Positions 35,998 to 45,241 of a stretch of 64,000 nucleotides of DNA are shown piece by piece (position 1 is the stretch's first letter; each line of letters begins with the position of its first letter). Where the stretch lies: positions 4,954-68,953 of the forward strand of contig CAYRGQ010000012.1 in NCBI GenBank assembly GCA_964423925.1, read 5' to 3'. Both the position numbers and the translations under genes were made by a program. The notes under the pieces were generated by a model. It saw only the letters and a program-made list of their open reading frames with translations. It did no database searches and had not been told where the DNA came from. The stretch comes from CAYRGQ01 sp964423925. GTDB taxonomy: Bacteria > Bacteroidota > Bacteroidia > Sphingobacteriales > Sphingobacteriaceae.

Positions 35998-36513
35998 CTA
36001 GAATACGTAGCGTGCGGTGACGCCGCCATTAGGTACAAAGCTAGGTATCCCGATGTCTGGCCTTACTAAATGCGCGGTGGGACGGATCTCTGCCGAGAAA
36101 GCGAACGGTGCGTTTCTCAGTTTGTAGTCGGCGCCTCCTGAGGCAAACAAGCCGAGAACGATACCCTTGGAGTCGTCAAAATCCGAGAAGCTATTCCCCA
36201 GTACCGCGCCGCCGCCGACGAACCATTTCAAACCATCCACATTTGCGATGGGGAAGTGGTGTTGATAGGCGCCGGAAAGTGAAATCCGCGTCACGTCATA
36301 GGTTAATCCTGCCAGGCGATAGGAGGGTTTGATGCCCAAATCAAATTGCAACGCTGCCGGCTCGGAAATGAACGTTTTAAAGGTGGCGCCAAACGTATCA
36401 TAGTACGGGTTGACACCCAACCGTAAACCGACAGAATTTCTGTAGTCGCTTTGAGCGGATACTGTAGCGATAAACGCCATGGCCAGTACTAGAGATGCTA
36501 ATTTTGCTTTCAT
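35998..36513 (-). CDS. small outer-membrane beta-barrel protein
   Basis: The protein is 171 aa with a signal peptide cleaved after about residue 20 (TVSAQ) and a C-terminal Phe (GVTARYVF). It begins with YRNSVGLRLGVNPYYDTF and alternates hydrophobic and polar residues, with strands such as KWFVGGGAVLGNSF and APFAFSAEIRPTAHL. This is typical of eight-stranded OmpX/OmpW-like barrels. No specific function can be given. It has its own promoter and terminator. Confidence 0.85.
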   Translation of the reverse strand: MKAKLASLVLAMAFIATVSAQSDYRNSVGLRLGVNPYYDTFGATFKTFISEPAALQFDLGIKPSYRLAGLTYDVTRISLSGAYQHHFPIANVDGLKWFVGGGAVLGNSFSDFDDSKGIVLGLFASGGADYKLRNAPFAFSAEIRPTAHLVRPDIGIPSFVPNGGVTARYVF

Positions 36514-36541
36514 GTTAAGTGGGTTTTGTTGTAGTTGAGGT

Positions 36542-36549
36542 CAAATGTA
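36542..36549 (-). promoter_or_regulatory. -7 element of the small barrel-protein gene
   Basis: TACATTTG on the minus strand, 28 nt upstream of the ATG at 36513. Confidence 0.55.
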
Positions 36550-36729
36550 AGAGTTATATTTTGTAAAAATGGTAATAACAGTTCACAGGGCCAAGAAAAA
36601 TACCAAATTAAGGGTATTTTTATGTGTTTGGCAGCAGGCCTGCGGAATGGCGTGGTTTGAGCGTAGGGCTTATTTGTCGCCGCGGGGCGTTTCATCTAAA
36701 ATTGTTACGTCATTGTTAGCAAAAAAACG

Positions 36730-36737
36730 TACCTTTG
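36730..36737 (+). promoter_or_regulatory. -7 element of the carB promoter
   Basis: TACCTTTG followed by C matches TAnnTTTG. TTG boxes upstream are at 14 and 25 nt instead of about 20. The leader to the ATG at 36841 would be about 95 nt. Confidence 0.55.
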
Positions 36738-36840
36738 CACTCCGACAAAGCAGTCGGAATTCCCAGCCTACAATCATTCCGGTATTTCGCACTGTTTTGG
36801 CATCGGTTTAGGTTTACTCACATCGATTTTTAGCAAAGCA

Positions 36841-39657
36841 ATGCCAAAAGACACCTCCATCAAATCCGTACTGATCATCGGTTCAGGTCCCATCATTATC
36901 GGGCAGGCCTGCGAATTTGATTACTCGGGCTCTCAAGCCGCCTTTTCCCTCAAGGAAGAGGGGATCACGGTTTCCATTATTAACTCCAACCCGGCAACGA
37001 TTATGACCGATAAGGTCGTGGCAGACCATGTCTACCTGTTGCCGCTGACGTGCGAAAGCATCGAGCAGATTCTGCAGGAACGGCAGATTGACGCGGTATT
37101 GCCCACCATGGGCGGACAGACTGCGCTTAATCTGTGCATCGAAGCCTCTGAACGCGGTATTTGGGAAAAATACAACGTGCGGGTCATCGGCGTGGACGTT
37201 GCCGCAATCGAGAAAACTGAAAACCGGGAGGCGTTTCGCCAATTGATGGTTGAAATCGGTGTAGGCGTTGCCAAGTCGAAGATTGCCAATTCGTTTCTGG
37301 AAGGCAAGGAGGCTGCCCAGCAGATTGGCTTCCCGCTAGTTATTCGTCCGTCGTACACCTTGGGTGGTACGGGTGGCGGATTCGTGCACAAGAAAGAGGA
37401 GTTTGAGGCTGCACTAAGCCGGGGCTTGCAGGCCTCTCCGACGCACGAGGTCCTCGTAGAGCAGGCGGTATTGGGCTGGAAAGAATTCGAACTCGAGCTT
37501 CTTCGTGATGGAAATGACAACGTCATCATCATCTGTACCATCGAGAACTTTGATCCGATGGGCATCCATACCGGTGATTCCATTACGGTGGCCCCAGGCA
37601 TGACCCTCAGTGATCGTTGCTACCAGGAGATGCGCAACCAAGCCATCAAAATGATGCGTGCTATCGGCACGTTTGCAGGCGGGTGCAACGTACAGTTTGC
37701 AGTCAATCCGGAAAATGAGGAGATTATCGCCATTGAGATCAACCCGCGCGTGTCGCGGTCGTCGGCGCTTGCCTCCAAAGCTACGGGTTATCCCATCGCG
37801 AAAATCGCGTCCAAATTGGCCATCGGCTATAACTTGGACGAAATCGAAAATCAGATCACCCAAAATACTTCCGCTTACTTCGAGCCTACGCTCGATTACG
37901 TCATCGTGAAGGTGCCCCGGTGGAATTTCGCCAAGTTTAAGGGTGCTAACCGCGAGCTGGGCTTGCAAATGAAGTCTGTCGGTGAGGTAATGGCCATCGG
38001 CCGATCCTTTATCGAGGCGCTGCAGAAAGCCTGCCAGAGCTTAGAAATCGGGCGTGCGGGACTCGGCGCAGACGGACGGCAAAGTCGCAACTTGGAAGAG
38101 ATTATGGAAAGCCTGGAACACCCAAGCAGCGACCGTCTGTTCCATGTGAAAGACGCGTTTGAGTTGGGCGTGCCGCTGGAGTCTATCCGCAAGGCTACCC
38201 TGATCGACAAGTGGTTCTTGGTACAAATCCAAGAGCTGGTGCAGTTGGAGGCGGAACTTCGCCGATACCAGCTGAACAATATTCCGAAAGAATTCTTTGT
38301 CACCCTGAAGCAGAAGGGATATTCCGATTTGCAAATCGCTTGGTTGCTGGGCAACGTAAGCGAAGATGAGGTGTATGCGCGCCGCATCGAGCTTGGCATT
38401 CGTCGGGTGTTTAAAATGGTGGACACCTGTGCCGCCGAATTCCCTGCGCAGACGCCGTACTACTATTCGACGTTCGAGGATGAGAACGAGTCGAAGCCAT
38501 CCGACCGCAAGAAGGTTATCGTACTTGGCTCCGGTCCAAACCGCATTGGCCAAGGTATTGAGTTTGACTACTCCTGTGTGCACGGCCTGCTCGCGGCCAA
38601 GGAAGCTGGATACGAGGCGATCATGGTTAACTGTAACCCCGAAACCGTTTCGACAGACTTCAACATGGCAGACAAACTGTACTTTGAGCCTGTGTTTTGG
38701 GAGCACGTACGCGAAATTATCGAATTGGAGAAGCCAGAGGGCGTCATAGTCCAGCTTGGTGGCCAAACGGCGTTGAAAATGGCCGAAAAACTCCAACAAA
38801 ACGGTATCCGTATCATCGGCACCTCGTTTGACGATATGGACCTGGCCGAAGACCGGGGACGCTTTTCTGACCTACTCAAGGAGCTAGACATTCCCTATCC
38901 GAAATACGGCGTCGCCGAAAGCGCAGAAGAAGCGCTGAAAGTAGCCAAGGACGTGGGATATCCGGTACTGGTTCGGCCTAGCTATGTATTAGGCGGCGAG
39001 CGGATGAGTATTGTCATCAACGACGAGGAGCTGGAAACGGCGGTGGTCAAGTTGCTGAAAAACCTGCCGGGCAACCGGGTGTTGATCGACCATTTCCTCG
39101 ATCGTGCCGAGGAGGCGGAATCAGACTCGATTTGTGATGGCGAGGACGTTCATATCATCGGTCTGATGGAGCATATTGAGCCTGCAGGTATTCACTCGGG
39201 TGACTCGAACGCGGTGTTGCCTCCGTTTAGCCTGTCGGATGCGGTTCTCCAAAAGATGGAAGAATATTCCATCAAGCTCGCACACGCACTTAACGTGAAG
39301 GGCTTGCTGAATATCCAGTTCGCGGTGAAGGACGAGAACGTGTACGTGATTGAGGCGAACCCACGTGCATCGCGCACGGTGCCTTTCATCGCCAAGGCTT
39401 ACGATGTGCCATATATCAATATCGCCACCAAGGTGATGCTGGGTGTCAACAAATTGAAAGACTTCAAAATCGAGCGAAAACTGACAGGATACGCCATTAA
39501 GGAGCCAGTATTCTCGTTTGACAAGTTCCCCGACGTGGATAAGCAACTCGGTCCGGAAATGAAATCGACCGGTGAAGCCATACGCTTTATTAAAGACTTG
39601 GATGACGCGTTCTTCCGCGAATTATATGCGAAGAAATCCATGTATTTGAGCAAATAA
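36841..39657 (+). CDS. carB: carbamoyl-phosphate synthase large subunit without the regulatory MGS domain
   Basis: The protein is 938 aa, against about 1070 for E. coli CarB. Both ATP-grasp halves are complete: the first starts SVLIIGSGPIIIGQACEFDY, the second KVIVLGSGPNRIGQGIEFDY. Metal and ATP residues are in IAIEINPRVSRSSALASKAT and VYVIEANPRASRTVPFIAKA, and VRPSYTLGGTGGGF is the glycine loop. The chain ends soon after LGPEMKSTGEAIRF, so the C-terminal methylglyoxal-synthase-like domain, which binds UMP and ornithine in E. coli, is missing. carA is not adjacent. It supplies carbamoyl phosphate for pyrimidine and arginine synthesis. Confidence 0.96.
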   Translation: MPKDTSIKSVLIIGSGPIIIGQACEFDYSGSQAAFSLKEEGITVSIINSNPATIMTDKVVADHVYLLPLTCESIEQILQERQIDAVLPTMGGQTALNLCIEASERGIWEKYNVRVIGVDVAAIEKTENREAFRQLMVEIGVGVAKSKIANSFLEGKEAAQQIGFPLVIRPSYTLGGTGGGFVHKKEEFEAALSRGLQASPTHEVLVEQAVLGWKEFELELLRDGNDNVIIICTIENFDPMGIHTGDSITVAPGMTLSDRCYQEMRNQAIKMMRAIGTFAGGCNVQFAVNPENEEIIAIEINPRVSRSSALASKATGYPIAKIASKLAIGYNLDEIENQITQNTSAYFEPTLDYVIVKVPRWNFAKFKGANRELGLQMKSVGEVMAIGRSFIEALQKACQSLEIGRAGLGADGRQSRNLEEIMESLEHPSSDRLFHVKDAFELGVPLESIRKATLIDKWFLVQIQELVQLEAELRRYQLNNIPKEFFVTLKQKGYSDLQIAWLLGNVSEDEVYARRIELGIRRVFKMVDTCAAEFPAQTPYYYSTFEDENESKPSDRKKVIVLGSGPNRIGQGIEFDYSCVHGLLAAKEAGYEAIMVNCNPETVSTDFNMADKLYFEPVFWEHVREIIELEKPEGVIVQLGGQTALKMAEKLQQNGIRIIGTSFDDMDLAEDRGRFSDLLKELDIPYPKYGVAESAEEALKVAKDVGYPVLVRPSYVLGGERMSIVINDEELETAVVKLLKNLPGNRVLIDHFLDRAEEAESDSICDGEDVHIIGLMEHIEPAGIHSGDSNAVLPPFSLSDAVLQKMEEYSIKLAHALNVKGLLNIQFAVKDENVYVIEANPRASRTVPFIAKAYDVPYINIATKVMLGVNKLKDFKIERKLTGYAIKEPVFSFDKFPDVDKQLGPEMKSTGEAIRFIKDLDDAFFRELYAKKSMYLSK

Positions 39658-39661
39658 ACCG

Positions 39662-39688
39662 AAGGGGCCGTCAAGGCCCCTTTTTTTT
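39662..39688 (+). terminator. intrinsic terminator of carB
   Basis: An 8-bp GC-rich stem (39662-39669 with 39675-39682), a 5-nt loop and eight T residues, beginning 5 nt after the stop. Confidence 0.93.
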
Positions 39689-39794
39689 GGCTACCGTCAG
39701 GTACACGGGTTAAATATGTCACGGTTATGACTTTCGTGGCGTTCCAACCCCGGTCTTCTTTTGTATTATTGTAGGAGACTTTATTATCATAGGC

Positions 39795-40112
39795 ATGACT
39801 ATCCAAATAAATTCAGACAAAAACATCACCTTGAGCCAAGGCTTTATCGCCAAGATTTCGGAGAACGTGACTACTGCAATCGGGCGCTTCGACGAGTACA
39901 TAACTCGATTGGAAGTCTTCTTAGCGGATGAAAATAGCGATCGCCAAGGCAGCGACGACAAGCGCTGTACCATTGAGATACGCATCAAAGGACGTGACCC
40001 AGAAGCAGTCACTTCCACTGCGGACGACATTGGTTTGGCGGTTAAGCTAGCCACCGATAAGGCCGTACAATTGCTTCGCAACCGCACCGATAAATTGAAG
40101 GACCACGGGTAG
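39795..40112 (+). CDS. HPF/RaiA-family ribosome-associated protein
   Basis: The protein is 105 aa. The pattern IQINSDKNITLSQGFIAKIS, RLEVFLADEN, CTIEIRIKGRDPEAVTST, then DDIGLAVKLATDKAVQLLRN corresponds to the beta-alpha-beta-beta-beta-alpha fold of the S30AE/HPF family. These proteins bind the ribosomal A and P sites and silence ribosomes in stationary phase. The chain is short and lacks the C-terminal dimerisation domain of long HPF. A second, more typical HPF could exist elsewhere in the genome. Confidence 0.78.
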   Translation: MTIQINSDKNITLSQGFIAKISENVTTAIGRFDEYITRLEVFLADENSDRQGSDDKRCTIEIRIKGRDPEAVTSTADDIGLAVKLATDKAVQLLRNRTDKLKDHG

Positions 40113-40294
40113 TACTGCGGGGTCCTGGGCCATGCGCCGTTACGCCTCCCCCGATCCGCGGGGCCCGGCGTTGGCGGCGGAAGGCTCACCTAAAACGTTG
40201 AAAACCCACTTCGTTGTTATACGCCGAAACTGCGGGTAATCCTGACAGTTTCTTCCGACCTTCGTAAGCTGATTCACACTGCTTCTTGGTAATT

Positions 40295-41509
40295 ATGGGC
40301 AATACGACACACACGCCAACGCGAGCCAGGACTTGGCTATTTGTCGTCGGCATCATCTTGGTAGCCAGTAATCTTCGCGCACCGATAACGAGCGTCGGTC
40401 CCGTCGTTCCCCAAATACAGGACGCACTGCGCTTGTCGAACACGCTTGCCGGCCTGATTACCACCCTGCCCCTGTTAATGTTTGCAGTGTTCTCTCCCGT
40501 AGCGCCTAAGCTTTCGGAAAAGCAGGGCATCGAGAAGATGCTGTGGTTATCCTTGTGGGTAATCGGCATTGGCGTCTTGATACGGACGGTGCCGAGCACG
40601 ATCCTTTTATTGTTAGGTTCGGGGTTGATCGGGTGCGGTATCGCATTTGGCAACGTGCTCATACCGCCACTTATCAAACATCGGTTTCCTCAGCGCATCG
40701 GCATCGTGACAGGCATCTATAGCGTGGCGATGAACATTACCGCCTCGTTGGCGTCGGGGTTCAGCATCGCCATCGGGCATTGGACAGGCCTGGGCTGGAA
40801 AGGATCCATAGGCGTGTGGGCGGTATTTGCGGTGATTGCGATCGTGGCGTGGATTCCGCAATTGTGGGCTGCCAGACAGCGCCCTCGGGAGACCAACCTT
40901 GATGCTTCCGAACGGCCGAAGTCCTTGCTGAAGTGGCGGATTGCATGGCATGTTACGGTTTTTATGGGATTGCAGTCGTTGCTTTTCTATTGCGCGGTGG
41001 CGTGGCTCCCCGTGGTACTGCAGAGCTGGGGCATGCCCTCGGGCGAATCGGGGTGGATACTTTCCTTTGTACAGTTTACCCAACTGCCAATCGTATTTAT
41101 CGGACCGATGCTCATTGCCAAACTTAAAGACCACCGGCCGCTGTTGTGGTTTAGCGCGCTGACGTTGGTAGCAAGCCTCGTGCTTATTATTGGGTGGCGT
41201 ACGCAGTTTATTGTGCCCGCGGTCATCCTGTTCGGCCTAGGTACGGGTTTGGCGTTCAGTTTGGTCATGATGTGGTTCGTATTGCGTGCGGCCAGCACGT
41301 CCGTGTCGGCACGGCTCTCTGGCATGGCGCAGTCGTTTGGGTACGCTTTGGCCGCTGCGGGACCGCCGTTGTTTGGCGCCCTGCACGATTGGACAGGTAA
41401 TTGGGAGGTGCCTTTTGTGTTGTTGTTTGTCGCGTCGCTGGGGCTGTTTTATTTTGGCTGGCGGGTAGCCAAACCCGTTGCGGTGGGCACGTCGCAAGAA
41501 CAACCCTGA
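40295..41509 (+). CDS. CynX/NimT-family MFS transporter
   Basis: The protein is 404 aa from the ATG at 40295 (a TTG nine bases upstream is less likely). Twelve hydrophobic segments are visible. The opening LVASNLRAPITSVGPVVPQI is the signature of the CynX/YeaN (NimT) group, which includes a cyanate and a nitroimidazole transporter. A charged central loop (RQRPRETNLDASERPKSLLK) separates the two six-helix halves. The substrate is unknown; small anions or drugs are the known substrates of the family. Confidence 0.9.
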   Translation: MGNTTHTPTRARTWLFVVGIILVASNLRAPITSVGPVVPQIQDALRLSNTLAGLITTLPLLMFAVFSPVAPKLSEKQGIEKMLWLSLWVIGIGVLIRTVPSTILLLLGSGLIGCGIAFGNVLIPPLIKHRFPQRIGIVTGIYSVAMNITASLASGFSIAIGHWTGLGWKGSIGVWAVFAVIAIVAWIPQLWAARQRPRETNLDASERPKSLLKWRIAWHVTVFMGLQSLLFYCAVAWLPVVLQSWGMPSGESGWILSFVQFTQLPIVFIGPMLIAKLKDHRPLLWFSALTLVASLVLIIGWRTQFIVPAVILFGLGTGLAFSLVMMWFVLRAASTSVSARLSGMAQSFGYALAAAGPPLFGALHDWTGNWEVPFVLLFVASLGLFYFGWRVAKPVAVGTSQEQP

Positions 41510-41577
41510 GCAATTCTTTTTGGACGTAACGTTTTCATGACATCGGATAAATCCTTATCTTTACCCTTTTTTATCCA

Positions 41578-44466
41578 ATGCTGCAACACCCCGACGAGCG
41601 CCCGTCCCATACTTTGGTATATTCACTTGGCTTGCATCCCTATTTAGGTTACCTGATGGAACCCCACGCGGTCATGTTAAATCCTAACGGAGGCTTGTCA
41701 ATGACCCATAAGCGATTATTTACCAACACCGTAGAGGACTACAACCTCGTGTTGGACGAAACCGATAGGCGTATCATCCAGTTGCTGGAGGAGATTGAAC
41801 AGAACAATATCATCAAGAAATACGCCCGGAAGCCCGTGCGGGCAATGGACTTCTTCGAGAAGCATCTCGACAAACAGCTGTACGAATATATTCGCCCCAA
41901 TATCGAACGGAGGCTGCTTGAGGCGTTGCGCTTACTGTCCGATAAGCCCCTTTATCTAATGGGAAAAAGCGGTTATCCTGCCGAGCAGGCACTAACCATC
42001 GCGGAAGAACCTGCCGCGGTACTTTTCCATTTCCGGCGCAACGAATCGGAGACCCGGTATTTTCCCACGATTAAGCATGCAGGCAAGCGCATTGAGTTTA
42101 TGTACCGCGATGCGCAAGTGATCATTAACAAACAGGCTTGGCTGTTGCTCGACAACGTACTTTACCATTTTGACCAGCCCTTGGAAGGGAAGAAACTTAC
42201 GCCATTTCTACAAAGACGTTTTATCGCTGTGCCCCGCGAAACTGAGCATCGATATTTTGATACCTTCGTCACGAGTCTCATCGAGAAGCACCACGTCTAC
42301 GCTGAAGGGTTTGAGATACGCACACACCAGCATAATGCTATACCCGTCATTCGGCTGCGCCATATGGACGGCGATCGATCGGCGATACAGCTTCAGTTTC
42401 GTTACGGCCCCTATCTTTTCTCTGCAGGATCAGAAAACCGGGTGACAGTACGCATGGAACACGACGAGGAGAACGATACGTACACCTTCCATCGGATCAA
42501 GCGCTCCTTGCAATGGGAGGAGAACCGCATGCAGGAGCTTGTGAGTCTTGGTCTGCGACCGGATGGTGCCTTCGGAGAGTTGGTGTTGGCGGACGAAGGA
42601 AACGAACGGGGTTTAGGAGTTGTCAGCTGGTTACAGGACCATCATCGGCAGTTGCAAGAGCGGGAGTTCGAAATCGTTCAGGGCGATACCGGCAAGCGGT
42701 TCTTTCTGGGAGAAACCGCCATGGAAGTCGCCGTGTCCGAGGACAACGATTGGTTTGACGTGCGCGCTGTTGCGCGCTTCGGTCCCTTCGAGATTCCGTT
42801 CGTGCGCCTCCGTTCGTATATCCTCAACCACACGCGCGAATTCCCGCTGCCGAATGGCGAAATCGCAATCATTCCGGAGGAGTGGTTTAGCCGGTATAGC
42901 GATCTGTTTCATTTTTCGGACACGCGCCACGCCATACAAATTAAGAAATACCACATCGGCTTGTTGAATGACATCGGTGAGCATAAGCAACTGGCGATAG
43001 AACGCAAGCTGGAAAAGCTCGAGCAGTTTGACGGTATTCTGGACGTACCCTTGCCCACCAGTTTCAAGGGTGTACTGCGGCCTTACCAGCAGGCAGGATA
43101 CAATTGGTTTCATTTCCTCCAGCAGTACCGGTTTGGTGGATGTTTGGCCGATGACATGGGCTTGGGGAAAACCATCCAAACCTTGGCCTTGCTGCAGCAT
43201 GAGAAAGAGCGTGGTGCGGAGGATGGTGAGCAGCGTACTTCCCTCATCGTTATGCCCACATCGCTGATTTACAACTGGGAAAAGGAAGCTGCCAAATTTA
43301 CGCCGGCGTTGCGCGTGCTTGTCCATACGGGAAGCGGCCGACTTCGCGACGTGTCGGCATTTGCCGGATACGACGTGGCGATTACCACCTACGGAATCTT
43401 GCGTAGCGATGACGAACTGCTCTCGTCGTTCTTTTTTCATTACATCATATTGGACGAGAGCCAAAACATCAAAAACCCTTCGTCCAAGTCGTTCAAGGCG
43501 GTCAAGGGACTCAAAGGAACGTACAGGTTGCTACTCAGTGGCACGCCCGTCGAAAATTCGGTAGCGGACCTGTGGCCGCAGATGACTTTTGCTAATCCGG
43601 GCCTGCTAGGGAGCTATGCCTATTTCCAAAAGGAATTCGTACAGCCGATCGAGCGCAAGAAAGACGAGGAGAAGGCACGAAAACTGCAAGCGATTATTAA
43701 GCCTTTTGTGCTGCGTCGGACAAAATCGCAGGTGGTGACCGAACTTCCGCCCAAGTCGGAGCAGGTGTTGTATTGTGAAATGACCAAAGAGCAGGCCGCT
43801 CAGTACGAAAAGGTCAAATCCGAGTACCGAAATTTGATTCTTGAGAACGAGACGGGCGATGCGGTACGGTCGTCTCAGATTACGTTGTTGCAGGGCCTCA
43901 CCCAATTGCGGCAACTGGCTAACCATCCGAAGATGTTGGAGGAAGGATATAAGGGCCAATCCGGAAAGTTTGAAAGCGTCGTGGATACGCTTCACTCGGT
44001 GCTGCAGCGTGGAAATAAGGTGCTGGTATTTTCGCAGTTTGTGAAACAACTCGCCCTGTACCGGCAGTATCTGGAGCGCGAGGGTATTAACTATGCGTAC
44101 CTGGACGGCGCGACGAAAGACCGGGCGGACGTCGTCACGCGATTCCGTGAGGATGACGATACGCGCCTCTTCTTAATCTCGATCAAGGCCGGCGGCGTGG
44201 GCCTTAACTTGGTCGAAGCCGACTATGTCTTCATCCTCGATCCGTGGTGGAACCCCGCGGTGGAACAGCAGGCGGTAGACCGCACGCACCGTATTGGCCA
44301 AACACGTAATGTGTTTATCTACAAGTTTATCACCAAGGACACGGTAGAAGAAAAGATATTAGCCTTGCAGGGGCGGAAGAAAATGATTGCCAATGCGCTT
44401 ATCACGACGGAAGAGAGTTTTATGAAATCGCTGACACCGGCCGACATCCAGGAGCTTTTGGCGTAG
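41578..44466 (+). CDS. SNF2-family DEAD/DEAH-box helicase
   Basis: The protein is 962 aa. The first 480 residues have no recognisable domain, perhaps a DNA- or protein-binding module. The Swi2/Snf2 motor follows: LRPYQQAGYNWFHFL, CLADDMGLGKTIQTLALL (I), IVMPTSLIYNWEKEA (Ia), YIILDESQNIKNP (II; Ser replaces the usual Ala or Gly), LLSGTPVENS (III), LVFSQFVKQLALY (IV), LFLISIKAGGVGLNL (V) and QAVDRTHRIGQTRNV (VI). This matches bacterial RapA-like or HepA-like remodelers, which translocate on DNA and displace bound protein. Its specific target is unknown, and no defence genes flank it. Confidence 0.93.
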   Translation: MLQHPDERPSHTLVYSLGLHPYLGYLMEPHAVMLNPNGGLSMTHKRLFTNTVEDYNLVLDETDRRIIQLLEEIEQNNIIKKYARKPVRAMDFFEKHLDKQLYEYIRPNIERRLLEALRLLSDKPLYLMGKSGYPAEQALTIAEEPAAVLFHFRRNESETRYFPTIKHAGKRIEFMYRDAQVIINKQAWLLLDNVLYHFDQPLEGKKLTPFLQRRFIAVPRETEHRYFDTFVTSLIEKHHVYAEGFEIRTHQHNAIPVIRLRHMDGDRSAIQLQFRYGPYLFSAGSENRVTVRMEHDEENDTYTFHRIKRSLQWEENRMQELVSLGLRPDGAFGELVLADEGNERGLGVVSWLQDHHRQLQEREFEIVQGDTGKRFFLGETAMEVAVSEDNDWFDVRAVARFGPFEIPFVRLRSYILNHTREFPLPNGEIAIIPEEWFSRYSDLFHFSDTRHAIQIKKYHIGLLNDIGEHKQLAIERKLEKLEQFDGILDVPLPTSFKGVLRPYQQAGYNWFHFLQQYRFGGCLADDMGLGKTIQTLALLQHEKERGAEDGEQRTSLIVMPTSLIYNWEKEAAKFTPALRVLVHTGSGRLRDVSAFAGYDVAITTYGILRSDDELLSSFFFHYIILDESQNIKNPSSKSFKAVKGLKGTYRLLLSGTPVENSVADLWPQMTFANPGLLGSYAYFQKEFVQPIERKKDEEKARKLQAIIKPFVLRRTKSQVVTELPPKSEQVLYCEMTKEQAAQYEKVKSEYRNLILENETGDAVRSSQITLLQGLTQLRQLANHPKMLEEGYKGQSGKFESVVDTLHSVLQRGNKVLVFSQFVKQLALYRQYLEREGINYAYLDGATKDRADVVTRFREDDDTRLFLISIKAGGVGLNLVEADYVFILDPWWNPAVEQQAVDRTHRIGQTRNVFIYKFITKDTVEEKILALQGRKKMIANALITTEESFMKSLTPADIQELLA

Positions 44467-44547
44467 GCAGGCTGCTACAGGCTCAAAAAATATACGGATA
44501 GGGGTGTAATTTTTTGCTTACATTAGTCCCGTATAAATACACGCATC

Positions 44548-45129
44548 ATGAACAATATTTTAGAACTCATTAACGGCAGTTTGGGCAACCAGGTTGTCGA
44601 TAGCATTTCCCGGGAGGCGGGTGCTACGAAGGAGGAAACTCAGTCAGTGATGTCGGCGGCCATACCGGCGCTGTTTGGCGCATTACAACGCAACGCCAGC
44701 GAAGGAGGAGCTCAGGGCATCCTGAACGCGATCAATAAAAAGCACGACGGGAGCATCCTCGATAATTTGGCCGGGGCGTTGGGTTCAGAGACGGAGCGTG
44801 ATGGCAACGGGATATTGAAGCACGTACTGGGCGGAACGCAGGTGCCACTGCAGCTGTCCCTCAGCCAGAAAACAGGTGTATCCGCTGCCACCGTCAGTAA
44901 AATCCTCGCCTTACTCGCGCCGATCGTGATGGGATACCTCGGCAAGCAAACCAAAAGTAAGTCAGTCGATAACGATTCGGCGCTAACCGACCTGCTGGGC
45001 GGCTTGCTCGGTGGCGGGTCCGGTTCTGACATTCTCGGTAGCCTTTTAGGCGGAGGAAGCGGGAAAAAAGGCGGTGGCAACTTAGGCAGTATCCTGGGCG
45101 GACTAGGCAGCCTATTCGGAAAAAAATAG
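44548..45129 (+). CDS. DUF937 protein with glycine-rich C-terminus
   Basis: The protein is 193 aa. The DUF937 domain covers about 1-140: ILELINGSLGNQVVDSISRE at the start, MSAAIPALFGALQRNA in the centre and ATVSKILALLAPIVMGYLGK near the end. The last 45 residues are Gly/Leu/Ser repeats of LLGG(G)SG type. No signal peptide is visible. The family has no proven function; some members resemble the bacterial YidB group. Confidence 0.88.
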   Translation: MNNILELINGSLGNQVVDSISREAGATKEETQSVMSAAIPALFGALQRNASEGGAQGILNAINKKHDGSILDNLAGALGSETERDGNGILKHVLGGTQVPLQLSLSQKTGVSAATVSKILALLAPIVMGYLGKQTKSKSVDNDSALTDLLGGLLGGGSGSDILGSLLGGGSGKKGGGNLGSILGGLGSLFGKK

Positions 45130-45149
45130 TCCTTTTTATCACGACTAGT

Positions 45150-45182
45150 CCATCCGAGTAGCCATTTCAGCCACTCGGATGG
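45150..45182. terminator. hairpin between convergent DUF937 and gltX genes
   Basis: A perfect 10-bp stem (45150-45159 with 45173-45182) and a 13-nt loop. The T tract is poor on both sides, so terminator activity is likely but not certain. Confidence 0.6.
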
Positions 45183-45241
45183 GCATTTATCTTCATTAGG
45201 CCGATAGGCGGCTCGATCCTGAGGACGGAAAAGTCCTAAAA

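Larger units (their letters stand above)
36514..36840. other. intergenic region between divergent genes (327 bp)
   Basis: The region holds a -7 element for the minus-strand barrel gene (36542-36549) and one for carB (36730-36737). An 80-codon plus-strand frame (36569-36811) runs through the carB promoter and is not credible. No attenuator or pyrimidine-responsive leader could be recognised; a short hairpin (CCGAC...GTCGG, 36743-36758) follows the carB start site. Confidence 0.5.

Noticed and set aside
36569..36811. 80-codon frame upstream of carB
   Set aside because: It overlaps the carB promoter and leader and has no conserved pattern.
38041..38799. 252-codon frame antisense to carB
   Set aside because: It is a shadow of the second ATP-grasp half of CarB.
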